Positions 32,921 to 44,096 of a stretch of DNA of 64,000 nucleotides are shown in pieces. Numbering within the stretch: position 1 is the stretch's first letter; the number at the start of each line of letters is the position of its first letter. The position numbers and the translations under genes were made by a program. The notes below the pieces were generated by a model. It was not told the DNA's origin. It saw only the letters and a list, made by a program, of their open reading frames with translations, and did no database searches. Location: NCBI GenBank assembly GCA_021030905.1, contig JAGFMI010000008.1, forward strand, positions 1,364,001 to 1,428,000, in the 5' to 3' direction. The stretch comes from Pyrenula massariospora (taxonomy: Eukaryota > Ascomycota > Eurotiomycetes > Pyrenulales > Pyrenulaceae).

Positions 32921-33971
32921 ACCGACTCGGGAGGGCGATACCGTCTTTGGTGAGCTGTAGTCCATAGAAGCCTAGGGGTCTAGCCATGTCAGGCCAGCTG
33001 CGCTCGAAAGGTACCGTGGAGGCTTTTTCTTTTCGCTTGCCACGAACGTGAAGGGTAATGATCGCAGGTGTTTGCTGGTCTAGAACATCTACGAGTCGGT
33101 GGAAATTGCGATCTCGAGATGGTGCTAGACAGGGAGGATGAGGCAAGTGGCGTAGCGGAAGACCGCGCTCCGGAAGGTTAAACGGGACGATCTGGCGGAG
33201 GTGGGCGAATGGCGTCGGCACGCCGACTGTGGCCCTCGGCGGCATTTGCAGAGTTCGTAGACAATCCCTGGCCTGGAAGAAGGGTGTGTCGACGAGGCTG
33301 GCTGCCGTGATTCATGACGATGCTTTCCAGGCGCGCATAAAACCAGCACCGCCTGAAACTTCCGCCCGCCGTTCTCCGCAAACCCTCGCGCCAAAACCTC
33401 GACGTTTTGCAATCTCAGCATCTTCAACCGAAGGCAGCTGTAACCGGCCAGATTTCCAACGACCTTGCGACTCCAATCCCCACGCTCGACGTCGTCTTGA
33501 GCGTTGACACGCCATCGCCCTGGTGAGTGTTGACATTGGAAATTGTTCCTCGCTTTTGCTCCACAATTCTATTCCTCGAGGACGTCGGGGCAAGCTGCTC
33601 CCACTCCCATCATGGCTTCGTTTGATGTTCGACGATTCGAGAAGCTAAATATTGAGAATACTAGAGAAACACCCCCCGTCACCCATTACAGATCGCAGTA
33701 TCTCGAGCTCCGACCCAGAGATAGCTCAGCTTCCTGTCGCGTTCACAGAATCCGGCCCCTTCCCGACCCTACTTGAGTCTTTCCAACTGGACGATCGGCG
33801 GCCGGTTTTGCTGCAGACACCGAGCTCTATCCAATCTAGCCAAAAATCCTTACCACATTACACCTTTACACCGTGGCGCCGATGCATGGGAGGTGGCAGA
33901 ATCGTGGAATTAGAGCAACGTCTAGCGGCGTTTCCTCACGTTCATGATGACTGGCTGCACCAGTTGAAGTC
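32921..33971. other. Intergenic/5' leader of the zinc-cluster gene
   Basis: About 1 kb. Near its end an ATG at 33612 opens a 54-codon frame that stops at 33776, 195 bp before the transcription factor ATG; it could be an upstream ORF in the leader. Minus-strand frames at 33125-33593 are shadows without support. Confidence 0.4.
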
Positions 33972-36205
33972 ATGGTGACCTCACAGCCTGGCGCAGAGCG
34001 AGCAAAGCCTCCGCGCCCCAAGAAAGCGCGAAAACCTACCGTCGAGTCCATTTCCCCGATGAGTCCTGGCGATCCTCTGGACGGCGACTCCGGTCGATCG
34101 GCGTTAGCTGCCAGTACAAAACCGAAACGGGTCCGTACTGGTTGTCTGACTTGTCGACAGCGCCATCTAAAGTGTGACGAGGAGTTTCCCGTATGCTTGA
34201 ACTGTCGAAAGAGCAATCGCGACTGTGAAAGAGGTGTCAGACTGAACTACATTGATACGCAAACAATCGCACCCCCCTATCTTATCCCTCCTTCTCACGA
34301 ATGGCAAGTTTGTTTTAAAGATGACTCGCGCGAAATTGCGAGCGAGTACAAGGGCGGTGCCGCAAGATATGCGCCTTTGTCTCCCAATGAATTCAGCACT
34401 GCAGCTGGTGAGGCCGTCTTTGGATATCCCATGGGTGTTCCGACCATACCACACCATGCACTGCCATCGATCGGAGGTATGCTGCCAGCTTATCCAGAAG
34501 CTCCTTCGGCCACTTACCCTGAGCCCAGCAATGGCTCCTATCAGCAACATTTTCATTCGGGATCCACATCCACCTTTTCAGACCAATCTACCCACAAGCA
34601 GTCTTTTGATGGATGTGGAGATACACCAGAGGAGCACACCCGACAACCATATTTGACAGATCCAAGCGAAGTGCTCTACATGCAGGTCTTTGTTGAGGAA
34701 GTAGGGCTGTGGATGGATTCAATGGACCATGACAACCATGTACGTTAAGATGAGATTTTTTCGAGAACTTCTAACACCACTAGTTTTCGCGAATTTTGCC
34801 ATATCAGGCATTGCAAGAGCCGATGCTGAAGCAAGCCTTTTTGGCCTGTGGAGCTCGCCATTTAGTACTTGTAAACTCTGCATATCCTGAAGAAAAGGCG
34901 TTGGATTACTACAACAATGCTACACAACTTCTGCTCCATTCTCTACAGAACCCCGAGCGGAACAGTGTTCTATGTGCCGTCACGGCGGTCATCCTAAATG
35001 TCTACGAGACTATGTCTGAAAAGGCACTCCAACGCATGAATCACATTGCCGGCGCTCGTGCCTTAATCAAAGAGTGTGGCTGGAACGCTAGATCTAAGGG
35101 CATCGGTGGCGCCTGTTTCTGGCTTAACGTGGGCATGGAAATTCACAGCTGTCTGCATTTCAATTGGTTGGTGGCATGGGAGCCGGATGACTGGGGAATG
35201 GATACCACAATGACTCCGGGACAGCAGCCTGGCCACGGCGTCGAAGAAGATTGGACCCATAAAATTACCTACGTACTGGCCAAAGTGAACAATTTCCGAG
35301 CTTCTACTCCAAAATTTCAGGAACCTTCTGTCCAGGCGGAACAGCAAAGGCTCAATCAGCGCCTTCAACTCTGGAACAAGCTAAAGACACTTACCGACAG
35401 ATGGCATGAATGCATACCTCGTAATATGCATCCTATGGCCCATATACCAGCGGGACAGACTACCTCCAGGTCCTGTTTTCCGGAGATTTGGTACGTCAAA
35501 TACAATCTGATGGTGATGATCTACTAATATGAATAGGATCGTCAAGCGAACTACAGTCGTGGCGTTTTTGTTTTACCATACCGCGGTTGCACTTTTGGCT
35601 GCCGCTCATCCAGCAATCTCTATGGATCCGAATCTGGCTACTCAGATGCAAGAATTAAAAGTTTCAGCTTCGAGGTCGATCTGTGGAATTGTTGCTCATG
35701 TCAAAGATCGGTACGTTAAGGCTCATGATTTACTTCTGTCGAGAAACGTCACTCATTCAGTGTCAGCGGTGTTGCTAGTGCTTCAATACGTACTTTAGCA
35801 ATTGCAGGCGAATTCATCACCATTCGGCGTGAGCAGGAGGAGGTTCTAGAGATGTTTGTCAAAATCAAGAAGGAGACCGGTTGGAAAGTCGATTTTCTCC
35901 GCCAGGAATTGATGGATAAGTGGGGCTGGAATAACTCCCATCCAGACGAACTCGCCGTTCTGAGTTTTGTGGGTCAGCGGGGCAACCAGTCGCAAACGAC
36001 GTCGTTCTTCCCGGGAACAGGCTCTGGAGTGATGCCCTCTGCGCCTGCGCCGCAAAGGAATAGACCGCCATCGGGCATTGTAAATCCAATGTATCGCAAT
36101 GCGAGTTTCGAGCAGCCCAACCACCCTTACTCACAGCATTATGTGGCGCCAGCGCCAAATCACTTACCTCACAACAACGGCCTCTATGGGGTATCGGGCC
36201 TGTAG
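33972..36205 (+). CDS. Zn(II)2Cys6 transcription factor
   Basis: Four exons, 33972-34739, 34784-35490, 35537-35710 and 35767-36205; introns 44, 46 and 56 nt; 695 residues. The six zinc-binding cysteines are at 58, 61, 68, 75, 78 and 85 with spacing C-x2-C-x6-C-x6-C-x2-C-x6-C, after a Lys/Arg/Pro-rich N-terminus that may hold the nuclear signal. From about residue 235 the helical fungal transcription-factor domain (PF11951-like) begins: [29 protein letters not shown] and [15 protein letters not shown]. The C-terminus is Asn/Pro rich. DNA target and regulon are unknown. Upstream lies an MFS gene that could be a target. Confidence 0.92.
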
Positions 36206-36690
36206 CCGCTTACACTGACCTTGTGGCGTTTCTTTATGCGAGGCGCAGGAAGCATCGATTTGAGCCGGGCAGACTATAGGTTTCCAAAAACAAAGTTTAC
36301 TATTGACATACAGCGACGAAAATGGCTAGGGATTTTGATAGGTGGCACACATGGGATGCAATCTTCAAGCGCGGCGCCTGGTGGATTGTAATGAAGTTTA
36401 CAGAGATGACATCTAGGAGGATATGAATTCACAATGGGACAGTAGCGATCAAGCTTGGAATGCCTACCTTCTCTTGAAAAGAGGCAATCTGGCTTAGATT
36501 GTGTCATCGCGTAACTAAGGCAGGGTATTAGAAATCGTGGCACATACGATTGTTAGTAAGACGCGCGCCAGTGCCAATAATTTGGTCCACCACACATTCT
36601 GATGTTGAGCCTCGACTGAACGAACAATTTTAGGGTATACTAATCAAAGTTTCCGAATCTTAATGGAGAGAAAGCAATTTTAACGTCCTA
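36206..36690. other. Convergent 3' region containing a repeat element
   Basis: 485 bp between the stops of the zinc-cluster gene and SEN34. It contains inverted-repeat element copy 2 (36512-36615). No gene is seen. Confidence 0.5.
36512..36615. repeat. Inverted-repeat element, copy 2 (MITE-like)
   Basis: Left end GTATTAGAAATCGTGGCACA at 36525; right end runs from GTCCACCACACATTCTGATG to TGAGCCTCGA. The left end matches copy 4 at 43563 with few changes, while the right end is more diverged. Confidence 0.6.
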
Positions 36691-37608
36691 TCACATTCCC
36701 GCCCATTCCACACTGAAAGTTCGCACCTCGCCCTGTGATTGTGAGTTACTCTGCGACTCACTTTGCCCGCCGATCAAAAATGCCTTTTTCACGCCGGTAC
36801 CAAGCCTTCCGCCAGCTACGATATCAATGAGGTCAAATTCGTCGTCCCACCCGAGCCCCGTACCCAGAAAATGCGAGTGAAAGCGCAGTGGATCGCCTGG
36901 ATAGATCATGTATTGACAACCGAAGCGAAGTCCAGGGGAGATGAAGTAGCCGAGCGAATGAAGGTGAGCATAGAGAGGATACGAGACTGGGACTTGCGGG
37001 AGGGCATCCAACTTGGGTAGCTGGTCGGGGAGGAGCCTTGCAGATGTGGCTGGAGTCATCGCCACCTCCATCGGTTCGACAGGGTGTAGGGGAGCTTGAT
37101 CTTCGGTCAAGGAAGCCAGTGTGGCGTTTCCCTCTTTGGGCGACGCAGAACCCTCAGCAGAATTTGCTGTATTTGAAACCTCCCCGGCAGACATATCCTG
37201 GTCGGGCCGGTGAGAGGAGCGCTTTCTCTTCTCAATAGCCTTGGCCCTTTGTTTTTGCTTCATCACAAACTGCGCATTTGCGTACTCCCTAGCTTCCAGC
37301 CGTAATCGTGCCACATACGGGGCCTGCTCATCGTGCCTCAGATGCTGCACCTCTGCATGCACTCGGGACCCGTCGAAGACATATGCGACACGCTTCTCGA
37401 TAAGCAAACGAGCTTCTTCGGCCATCAATTCCAAAGGGAGTCCGGTAAAAACATTCTGCTGCGGCGCTTGAGGGATCGTGCCCAGCAGTACACCGCAGAT
37501 GCGGTATTCTCGGCGGAGCCAGCTTACAACCGAGACATCGAAGAGAAGATATCTATTTCCAACGAGCGAAACTGGTATCGGTAGCTTCGGCGTGTCAGTC
37601 GCTGCCAT
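36691..37608 (-). CDS. SEN34: tRNA-splicing endonuclease subunit Sen34
   Basis: One exon, 305 residues, ATG at 37608. The C-terminal catalytic domain reads YPLYAHLHSLGYFISPGLRF and then CQYMIYPGDPLRFHSHF. Tyr236, His244 and Lys274/275 (GTGVKKAFLIGG) fit the RNase-A-like triad, with the Tyr-His spacing of 8 seen in yeast Sen34. The N-terminal domain has RREYRICGVLLGT. A Lys/Arg then Ser-rich linker (115-165) separates them. Sen34 cuts the 3' splice site of tRNA introns within the Sen2-Sen34-Sen15-Sen54 complex. Confidence 0.95.
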   Translation of the reverse strand: MAATDTPKLPIPVSLVGNRYLLFDVSVVSWLRREYRICGVLLGTIPQAPQQNVFTGLPLELMAEEARLLIEKRVAYVFDGSRVHAEVQHLRHDEQAPYVARLRLEAREYANAQFVMKQKQRAKAIEKRKRSSHRPDQDMSAGEVSNTANSAEGSASPKEGNATLASLTEDQAPLHPVEPMEVAMTPATSARLLPDQLPKLDALPQVPVSYPLYAHLHSLGYFISPGLRFGCQYMIYPGDPLRFHSHFLGTGLGWDDEFDLIDIVAGGRLGTGVKKAFLIGGQSESQSNSQSQGEVRTFSVEWAGM

Positions 37609-38449
37609 ATTGCCCTACTACCTCAAGAGACCTTTTCAGGAAGACGTCGGAGAGGTCTAGGAATTAATTAGTGAAAACGATTACACTACCAGTGTATGGG
37701 TAACAGTTTGGAGTCTCGCGTCATTAATTGAGAATTCAAATCATAAGCGCCAGTAAATGGCTCATTGGATTGACAGATTAGAAAGGGTATAATCATGAAA
37801 GTAGTGTATGGCAAAATAGTGCAAGAACTTTGACTCACTTTGTAAATTCTATGTTGTTAAAATCCATTATTGAATGACTCAGAACCTGGCGGTCAACGAT
37901 CGCTCCAGACGTCAACGTTTCACTCCTAAGGTCTCATTGCGGTATCAGTGAAGTCGAGATAGCTTTCAGCTGTTGCCTGTGTTGTCGTCGTGTACGAGAA
38001 TTATCTTGGATAGAAGGATTGTGATACGGAAAAATGCTCGGTTTTCCTTCCCTTTCGAGCAAGGGGATAAAAAAAAATTGGAGTATCGCAAACCTAAGAC
38101 CTGGACATAAGCTACCACTGACGAACTGCCCTATTTTCTAACCTTTGAATCATCCTCTGGTCTGAGTAACTCGAAAGCTTTGCAGACGAGTTTTGAGATC
38201 TCAGGTTCTCAGAAAGAGACTACTAGCCATTGGGACAAGCTCATTCAATCTGTGAGAGGAGCATCCGTTAGGACGCTCTTGATTTTTGTACCGCGGTTTT
38301 ACTGCAATCATTTTCACATTGCTCCTTACGGAAGAACCTTTCATGCTTCGTCAATGGCCCCGTCGATGCCGTGGGTATTCTCCTAGAAGCGAAGCTTTAT
38401 CTCAACCCAGCTCTTTGGTCTTTGCGAAGACTACTACAAAACCAATGCT
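37609..38449. other. Intergenic, SEN34 promoter / small-gene promoter
   Basis: 841 bp, AT rich, with an A run near 38072. Divergent promoters for SEN34 and the small membrane-protein gene are expected here. No coding frame was supported. Confidence 0.4.
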
Positions 38450-38741
38450 ATGAGTGTCTTGTGGCTCCTCTTGCTTCTACTTGGAATCCCAATTCTGGTT
38501 CTTTTCGGTACACCGAACTTCCAGCTCGTTGCCACAACACTAACGCATTGCAGTCTTCCTCGCCTTATCATCCTGCCTCGGGGACCGATTCCGGGCTCGG
38601 GTCTCTCCAGGCGTCTGGCAGGGTCAACTTGGGCTCTACGATCGAACATACTTCCGAAATATACCTCTAGGCGGACCAGCTTCGTCTGAGCAAATTGAGA
38701 TGGAGACTATGTTGGGTGGCCGGGATGATGGAACTTTCTAA
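38450..38741 (+). CDS. Small two-exon single-helix membrane protein (81 aa), unknown
   Basis: Exon 1 is 38450-38507 (19 codons plus one base), exon 2 is 38554-38741, with a 46-nt intron carrying a CACTAAC branch site and TTGCAG acceptor. The product starts MSVLWLLLLLLGIPILVLF, continues hydrophobic through VFLALSS, then becomes soluble with VSPGVWQGQLGLYDRTYF and an acidic end SSEQIEMETMLGGRDDGTF. That layout suggests a type-I-like or signal-anchored protein with a short tail. Reading straight through the intron gives a different, Ser/Arg-rich tail that looks unnatural. I do not recognise the family. It is convergent with ELP4, 156 bp between stops. Confidence 0.6.
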
Positions 38742-38897
38742 TCTGATGCTGATCCACATTCGAGCATGTGCTCTTCTTGTTCCAACGAAAGCGCTTTGTG
38801 CATCACCATTAGAATACCGATGGCCTCTAAATTAGCACCATGACCCATGTCACAGAGCCTTACTCTAAATCGCCGACATATACTCCGAGCTGCCTGC

Positions 38898-40107
38898 TCA
38901 AAACTCCATGTTGGCTTTGTTGGGCATATTACTGTGGTTGTCGCTATGCTGTGCTTCACTGTCACCTTCAATCGGCGGTAGATTGTATGGCTTGATCGTG
39001 AATTTCCTCCGACTGAGTGTGAAAACCCAATCTGTTCCAATCGCAAGATCCCCACCGCCACGCTCGTGGTGGACTGGGAGCCGATGAAGTTTGAGGAGCC
39101 CTTGTGGCAGTTCGTCTTGCGAGGTAGATATGGGAGTTGCATCTGAATTGATATCGGCGGAGTGAGGAAATGGTGCAAGCTCCGCAACGAAATCAGAAAG
39201 AATCTCCATCCATCGCACAAGGCAATTGCTGCGGGGATAGAGGGACAACGGCAAGGTTGTCATCGCAGTGAGCTGCTTTGCGTGCAATGCTAGGAGAGCA
39301 CGGACTCCGTGAAAAAATGGTAGAAGGAGATGCGGAGAGCAAGACTGTGGAGGATACATTGTTGGAGAAAGTAGCGATGGTATGACGAGCCGGTGTATGG
39401 TTCCTGGCGAGGATTTCAGAATCTCCTCCGAGAGCCGTTGCAGACAATGGAGAAATGGAGAGATCCCTTCTCCAATGGCAATTGGGAGAAAAGAAAGACG
39501 GGCATTTGGAGGATGGGTAAGCCGCTTGCTGAGATCGAAGGTATGGCAAAAGGCAGGCTTTGTATGTTCCGTTTGACTCTCTACATCCGAGTGAAGAGTC
39601 TCCGGAACCAGGTCTTTGCATATGTTAGCCTTGTGGAAGGGAGTTTTAAAAATGTCGCCTACCTCGCGGGTTGGTCACGGAAGATCCAAATTGTCCCAAT
39701 CTCTCGTATCTCCACGCTATTTTCATTTTGTCCCGCCTGCTTACTGATCGATCTGGAGCCTCAGCTGTTCCCACTACCGCGGGCAGGTCTCGGGCCCAGG
39801 CTTCACTGGCCGTCAAAATGTGCACATGGTGGCCCTGAACAAGCCCTTCCGCGGCGTAGAATCTTAGAAGCGCGCCACCGTAGTCCGTTGTTCCAATTTC
39901 TTGAAGTAGAATGGAGGTACCAAGTGGTATACCGGCATGGCCGGCGAGGAGGTTGTCGAGTGTGGGAACACCGCTGGAAGTAGTTGGCCGTCCATCTATG
40001 GGTGAAGGACGGACACCGGCTTGATCGTGCTGTTTCAATGCATCGTCGGCCTGACCTCGCTGGGTGCCTGATGTTGCTAGCCCTACATTGCGCTTGCGAA
40101 AGGACAT
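38898..40107 (-). CDS. ELP4: Elongator complex subunit Elp4
   Basis: Two exons, 39663-40107 and 38898-39613, one 49-nt intron, 386 residues. It begins MSFRKRN and shows the Elp4 (PAXNEB) pattern: SGVPTLDNLLAGHAGIPLG, a RecA-like start in which the P-loop is not canonical, then GLVQGHHVHILTASEAW, KIAWRYERLGQF, CHTFDLSKRL and, near the end, LKLHRLPVHHERGGGDLA and FTIKPYNLPP. Elp4 forms a hexameric ring with Elp5 and Elp6 that helps Elongator modify the wobble uridine of tRNAs. It shares a 205-bp promoter gap with divergent RPB8. Confidence 0.95.
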
Positions 40108-40312
40108 CGTTCAGACAAGAGTGTGTGCGGAGTGCGGTGCGGGGGAGATTTTTATGGCAGTAGGCGAGAAGAGCAAAGCAAATCTTCCACCTTCAGCCTA
40201 ACTTCTTGCGTCGAATCTATTCTGTCCCTTCAGCGCGACAACCGATTGTGCTTCTCGCATACTTGACCCCCTAGTTCCTCCCGATCGAACCCTTTCTTTT
40301 GCCTCCTCTGCC
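40108..40312. promoter_or_regulatory. Compact bidirectional promoter, ELP4 / RPB8
   Basis: 205 bp between divergent ATGs. Several C/T-rich stretches precede the RPB8 start (40230-40310). No other features. Confidence 0.5.
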
Positions 40313-40788
40313 ATGTCAGAACCTATCCTCTTCGAAGATCGTTTCAATGTTAGCGCAGTCAACAGTCAGAAATATGACCGCGTTTCACGAATCACCGCCG
40401 AGAGTAGTGACAGGCAGATATTCTTTACGCTGGATGTGAACACCGAGCTCTATCCCGTCTCTACTGGTGACGAGATGCAGCTAGCCCTTGCCTCAACCCT
40501 TCATTTGGATGGCAGCAAGGACGACTCCAAGGGATGGAGGGAGGTGGGTCGAGGGGAGCACACACTGGCCGATGAATATGACTACGTTTGCTACGGGAAG
40601 ATTTACCGATTTGTGGAAGGAGAGGGAGACACAATGTGAGTTCTAGCTCGATATTGTCATCCTAGATGCTGACCTTCTAAAGTAAGGTTTTTATATCTTT
40701 TGGAGGACTGCTGCTCTACATGGAGGGACCTTACAAAAAGCTAAATCCTCTCCACTTGGATAATGTGTATCTGCTGGTAAAGAAGTGA
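40313..40788 (+). CDS. RPB8: RNA polymerase I/II/III shared subunit Rpb8 (RPABC3)
   Basis: Two exons, 40313-40635 and 40683-40788, 47-nt intron, 142 residues, the usual family length. It starts MSEPILFEDRFNV and carries KYDRVSRITAES, FTLDVNTELYP and, across the junction, FVEGEGDTIKVFISFGGLLL. The end MEGPYKKLNPLHLDNVYLLV is highly conserved in Rpb8. The protein is a small beta-barrel common to all three nuclear RNA polymerases. It is convergent with the Nudix gene, with 73 bp between stops. Confidence 0.97.
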
Positions 40789-40861
40789 AAATGCGGATTT
40801 TTGACAGCCCAGGTTAGAAGAAATGTGAAATTAGCGATGGCGTTCGTGGGAGCAAGAATCG

Positions 40862-41871
40862 TCATCTCGTGGGAAAGGGGAGCCGGCGATGAAGTCTTGA
40901 AACAATCTCAATGTAATTCTTCTCATTCTCCGGCGTCAAGATACCATGCCTCACGAAGAAGTCAAGAAGAACCAGTGCACAATTTGGTTTGAAAAGACCG
41001 GCGGCTAGTGCGTCCTGGATCATTTTTACGTCCATCAGCTGGAAATCTTCCGCTTCGTTGTCATCAGGCGCTGGCTCAATTGACCCTGGTAGTTCGAGGT
41101 CATACACATACTGACACTCGGGTTGATAAAGCCCAGTTTCGCCACCCGCTCTTGCGTCCCGCATGTGGAAGTAAGTGACGATTCCACAAGCTTTGGCATG
41201 GCTCCGTACATATTCCTCTGGGAGTGATGCTTCTTCTTGCGCTTCTCTTACAAGACAATTCAATGGTTTTTCTTCCGAGCTGAGTCCGCCAGCCACCGTA
41301 TTATCTAGATATCCTGGATAGGTCGACTTGGTCTTGGCTCTTCGAGGCGTCCAGATCTTAACGTCTTCCCCTTCTCTTACGTAGGCGGTCATATGCACGC
41401 CATAGGTGACAATGCCAAAGAGAGCGCTCCCAGCACGTTCCATTGAAAACAGGGTAGTCTGGTGAAGGCCATATATGGAATAAAGCTCGTTCCTCCATCC
41501 CTCGAGTATTTTAAAAACTTTCCCTTGTCTGGCAATGCCAAGCTGTGATGCTACCGCTAGGTCTCGTGTTGCACGAGGTGAATGTGATATTTCCTTGGGG
41601 TGGTGTGGTAGCAGGACTAGCCGCTTCTCCTGCTCATTGACAATCCAATTTGTCGACCATGGCATCTGTCTCACCACCCAGTCGGGAATGTAGCCTAATG
41701 AAGCTTCAAGACCGTGAACGTGAAAGGACCAAGGCTTGATATGGTCCTCTAACGGCTGACTATTTTGCTCCGGCCATGGAAAGCTGTCCACGTCAGTGCT
41801 GGAGGACAATTGATGTAGCCTCAACCTGACTTATCGCATTCATTAACTAGATCTAAATTCGATTTAGACAT
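40862..41871 (-). CDS. Nudix hydrolase with N-terminal DUF4743
   Basis: Two exons, 41831-41871 (41 nt, with the ATG) and 40862-41783, 47-nt intron, 320 residues. The small first exon gives MSKSNLDLVNECDNFPWPEQ, matching the normal start of this family; without it no ATG precedes the domain. The Nudix box is at 179-201 (GGLSSEEKPLNCLVREAQEE then ASL) and has Ser where the consensus has Gly. DUF4743 fills the first ~130 residues. Relatives include the N-terminal part of S. pombe Tnr3 and plant Nudt20/24, which hydrolyse damaged or oxidised thiamine diphosphate forms; that role is an inference here. Confidence 0.92.
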
Positions 41872-42402
41872 CAAGTTCTATTTCAAGCGAGAGGTGGACT
41901 TCTTTAAAACTCAATATAACAGGCGATGCTGTACAGACTAGGATTCTGTAGGTGATACTGAAGATATGGCTGCGGTCTTTGTGCCAAGAAATCGTGGCTA
42001 GTGAATAAGCATTCAAGGGTGGCAGAACTAATGATGCCCTCGATTATTAGCTGGGACGGCGCCAATGTTTACAATTAGGTGTGCTAAGACTTCTGGCATC
42101 CTGCTTCGAATTTCGGCTCAGGGCGGGCCGATGGTTTGGCGGTGATGGAAAGGCTGGAACAGACTTCTACCGACACCTCATGGCGGTATTGAAATCCCTC
42201 TTAATTTGACCGCAGTAACAGTTTTAATGGAATTCAGCGATGCATCCACAGTTTTTGAGCAGATCTCAATCAGTGCCTATAGAAGAAACTAGTAAGGATA
42301 GAATATGTATCAACAAGACTTCTCTCAAAAGTAATCTGAACCTCCACTAGCCCTGAGATAAGTCCGTTGTAGAGGTTGATCAAATCTTGTATCTAGAATG
42401 CG
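41872..42402. other. Intergenic with a repeat element
   Basis: Upstream of the Nudix gene. It contains inverted-repeat element copy 3 (41975-42110). An ATG frame near 42229 (MEFSDASTVFEQ) looks coding-like but ends quickly and could be a first exon of the next candidate gene. Confidence 0.4.
41975..42110. repeat. Inverted-repeat element, copy 3 (MITE-like)
   Basis: Right end GTGCTAAGACTTCTGGCATC then CTGCTTCGAA; left end GTGCCAAGAAATCGTGGCTA. This is the longest copy, about 135 bp, and its right end keeps the family's outer TTCGA. Confidence 0.5.
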
Positions 42403-42714
42403 CAGTACAAAAGATTTCCGGAATTTAGAACGTTGTCAAACCTTACAATTAACCAAGAGGGAAACGTTCTGAGTTTGAGAGACTTCGCCATCGAATTAGC
42501 TGGCATCAACTTTCCGGATAAATTTACAGGGTGTACTGAGAAGTTTTACACGTTTGTTAACAACTATGGAGATTCTCAAGATGGTCCTGAGAATTTGTTG
42601 GGTGGGAAAAATGTCGACATAATATTTCCGCCCGGTGAAATTGAATTGTCACAAGACTCGCGGGGAGTCAAATCTAAGATCAGAAGTACTGGTCTTGACC
42701 TTGATTTGGTGTGA
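42403..42714 (+). CDS. Hypothetical protein, last exon only (5' part unresolved)
   Basis: After a plausible acceptor at 42402 (TGTATCTAG) the frame is open for 104 codons to a stop at 42714. It reads like coding sequence, with segments LSLRDFAIELAGINFPDKF, YTFVNNYGDSQDG and VDIIFPPGEIELSQDSRG, but has no ATG and no family I recognise. The stretch just upstream offers possible first exons, none of which joins in phase without a stop. It may be a partial or decayed gene. Confidence 0.35.
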   Translation, partial: QYKRFPEFRTLSNLTINQEGNVLSLRDFAIELAGINFPDKFTGCTEKFYTFVNNYGDSQDGPENLLGGKNVDIIFPPGEIELSQDSRGVKSKIRSTGLDLDLV

Positions 42715-43551
42715 TAACCCACTCATAAGAGCGTTGGTACGAGGGAAAAGGGATGGAGGCTGGAGAGTTAGCGGATCTTCTGAACATTTGTCATGATTGA
42801 GATTTTTGAAAATTTCAAAGCAGTATGCTGGAAGGTACAGATGAAAATCCCTTTAGATAACCAAGATCGAATTCTCGCTTGACCACTGTTGCGAACAAGG
42901 ACAAAAGCCTGGTAAATGACGTAGGGTTCTCGAATAGGCTTATGGATTAGAATTGGATTGAACTGACTGCCAGATGGACCGAGTAGCACGGCTTAGATCG
43001 ACTTCAACACAACTTCTACACACTGTCATAATCTCAGACGAGTAGGAATGGTTAGATTACCATCCAATTTCAAATTTGGAAGGCACTAATGGCGTGGAAA
43101 CAGGTAAACATATGAAAACAATGATAAAATACCAACAGAGGCTCATATATGGCCGTAAAACCCAACTGCGCTTGATATCTGGTAGAGAGTCTGATGGGAT
43201 GCCGATTGGGGAACCGAAAGGAGGAGATCTCCTTGACGGTGCAGGAATCTAGCAAAAGCTAAGAGCTAGCATTGTTGTAGATGTGTCCGGAGAATGATCG
43301 GACTGGTTCCGTTTCGGGCGGTTCGGACCGTCGCCGCCGCTGTCAGGAAAATCATCGGATAAGTCGGCTTGATTCGTTGGAATCACCGACCATCGAGCAT
43401 CATCATCTTTCGTGTCGATCGAAAACGGCCTTACCCGACAACTTTTTCGACTGTAATGGTACGGCAAGACTTTGCGGCAATAATTAAAAAACGTGTAAGA
43501 TGGTCGGTGAATATGACGATTTTTGTAGTATCTCTTTTAGAATGATGGCTA

Positions 43552-43636
43552 CTCGTGGTTGGGTATTAGAAGTCGTGACACATCTAATTGTCAGCGTTGG
43601 GCCGGAGGTGCCACGACTTCTGACACTTAGCCTCGA
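43552..43636. repeat. Inverted-repeat element, copy 4 (MITE-like, best preserved)
   Basis: Left GTATTAGAAGTCGTGACAC (43563-43581) and right GTGCCACGACTTCTGACAC (43608-43626) pair at 16 of 19 positions as inverted repeats. Similarity extends outward to about 30 bp (TCGTGGTTGG left, TTAGCCTCGA right). The interior is only about 26 bp. Confidence 0.7.
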
Positions 43637-44096
43637 TTTGGTGGCTACTTTGGAGATGATGGAGGTAGGAGCCCCTGTGATCGGTCTTTAGTGAAATGGC
43701 GTCAACCATCGGTCATCTTCATTCAAGAAGCAAGAGTCTGCTGAGCCGCTGAAAGTCAGGGTAGGTAGTACGGAAGAAGAAGGAGCGCAAGATTTCCAGG
43801 TTACCGCAAGCATGATTGATCAGCTGTGCCCTGTGAACAAAAAGATTGGGGTTTGTACTCCGTTACCTCTCAATGAATCATGCCACCTATTCATGTATGA
43901 AGGAATGTCGACGCTCCACTAAGCCCTCCGAGGGGCCTGGCGAGGGATGATAGCATATCTGTCTGTGTGGACAGGCGTAGACTCTGCAACTATTCTCAAT
44001 AGTCAGGTTAGGTGGGTCAAATGTCACCAACGTGGCGCAGTACCACCTTTCAAGCTGTAAGGCTTCGCTTGAGGGCGTTCCTTGTTTATGTGTTCT

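Noticed and set aside
29050-36000. MFS transporter, zinc-cluster regulator and glutamine amidotransferase as a biosynthetic cluster
   Set aside because: No backbone enzyme or tailoring oxidases are present; neighbours are housekeeping genes.
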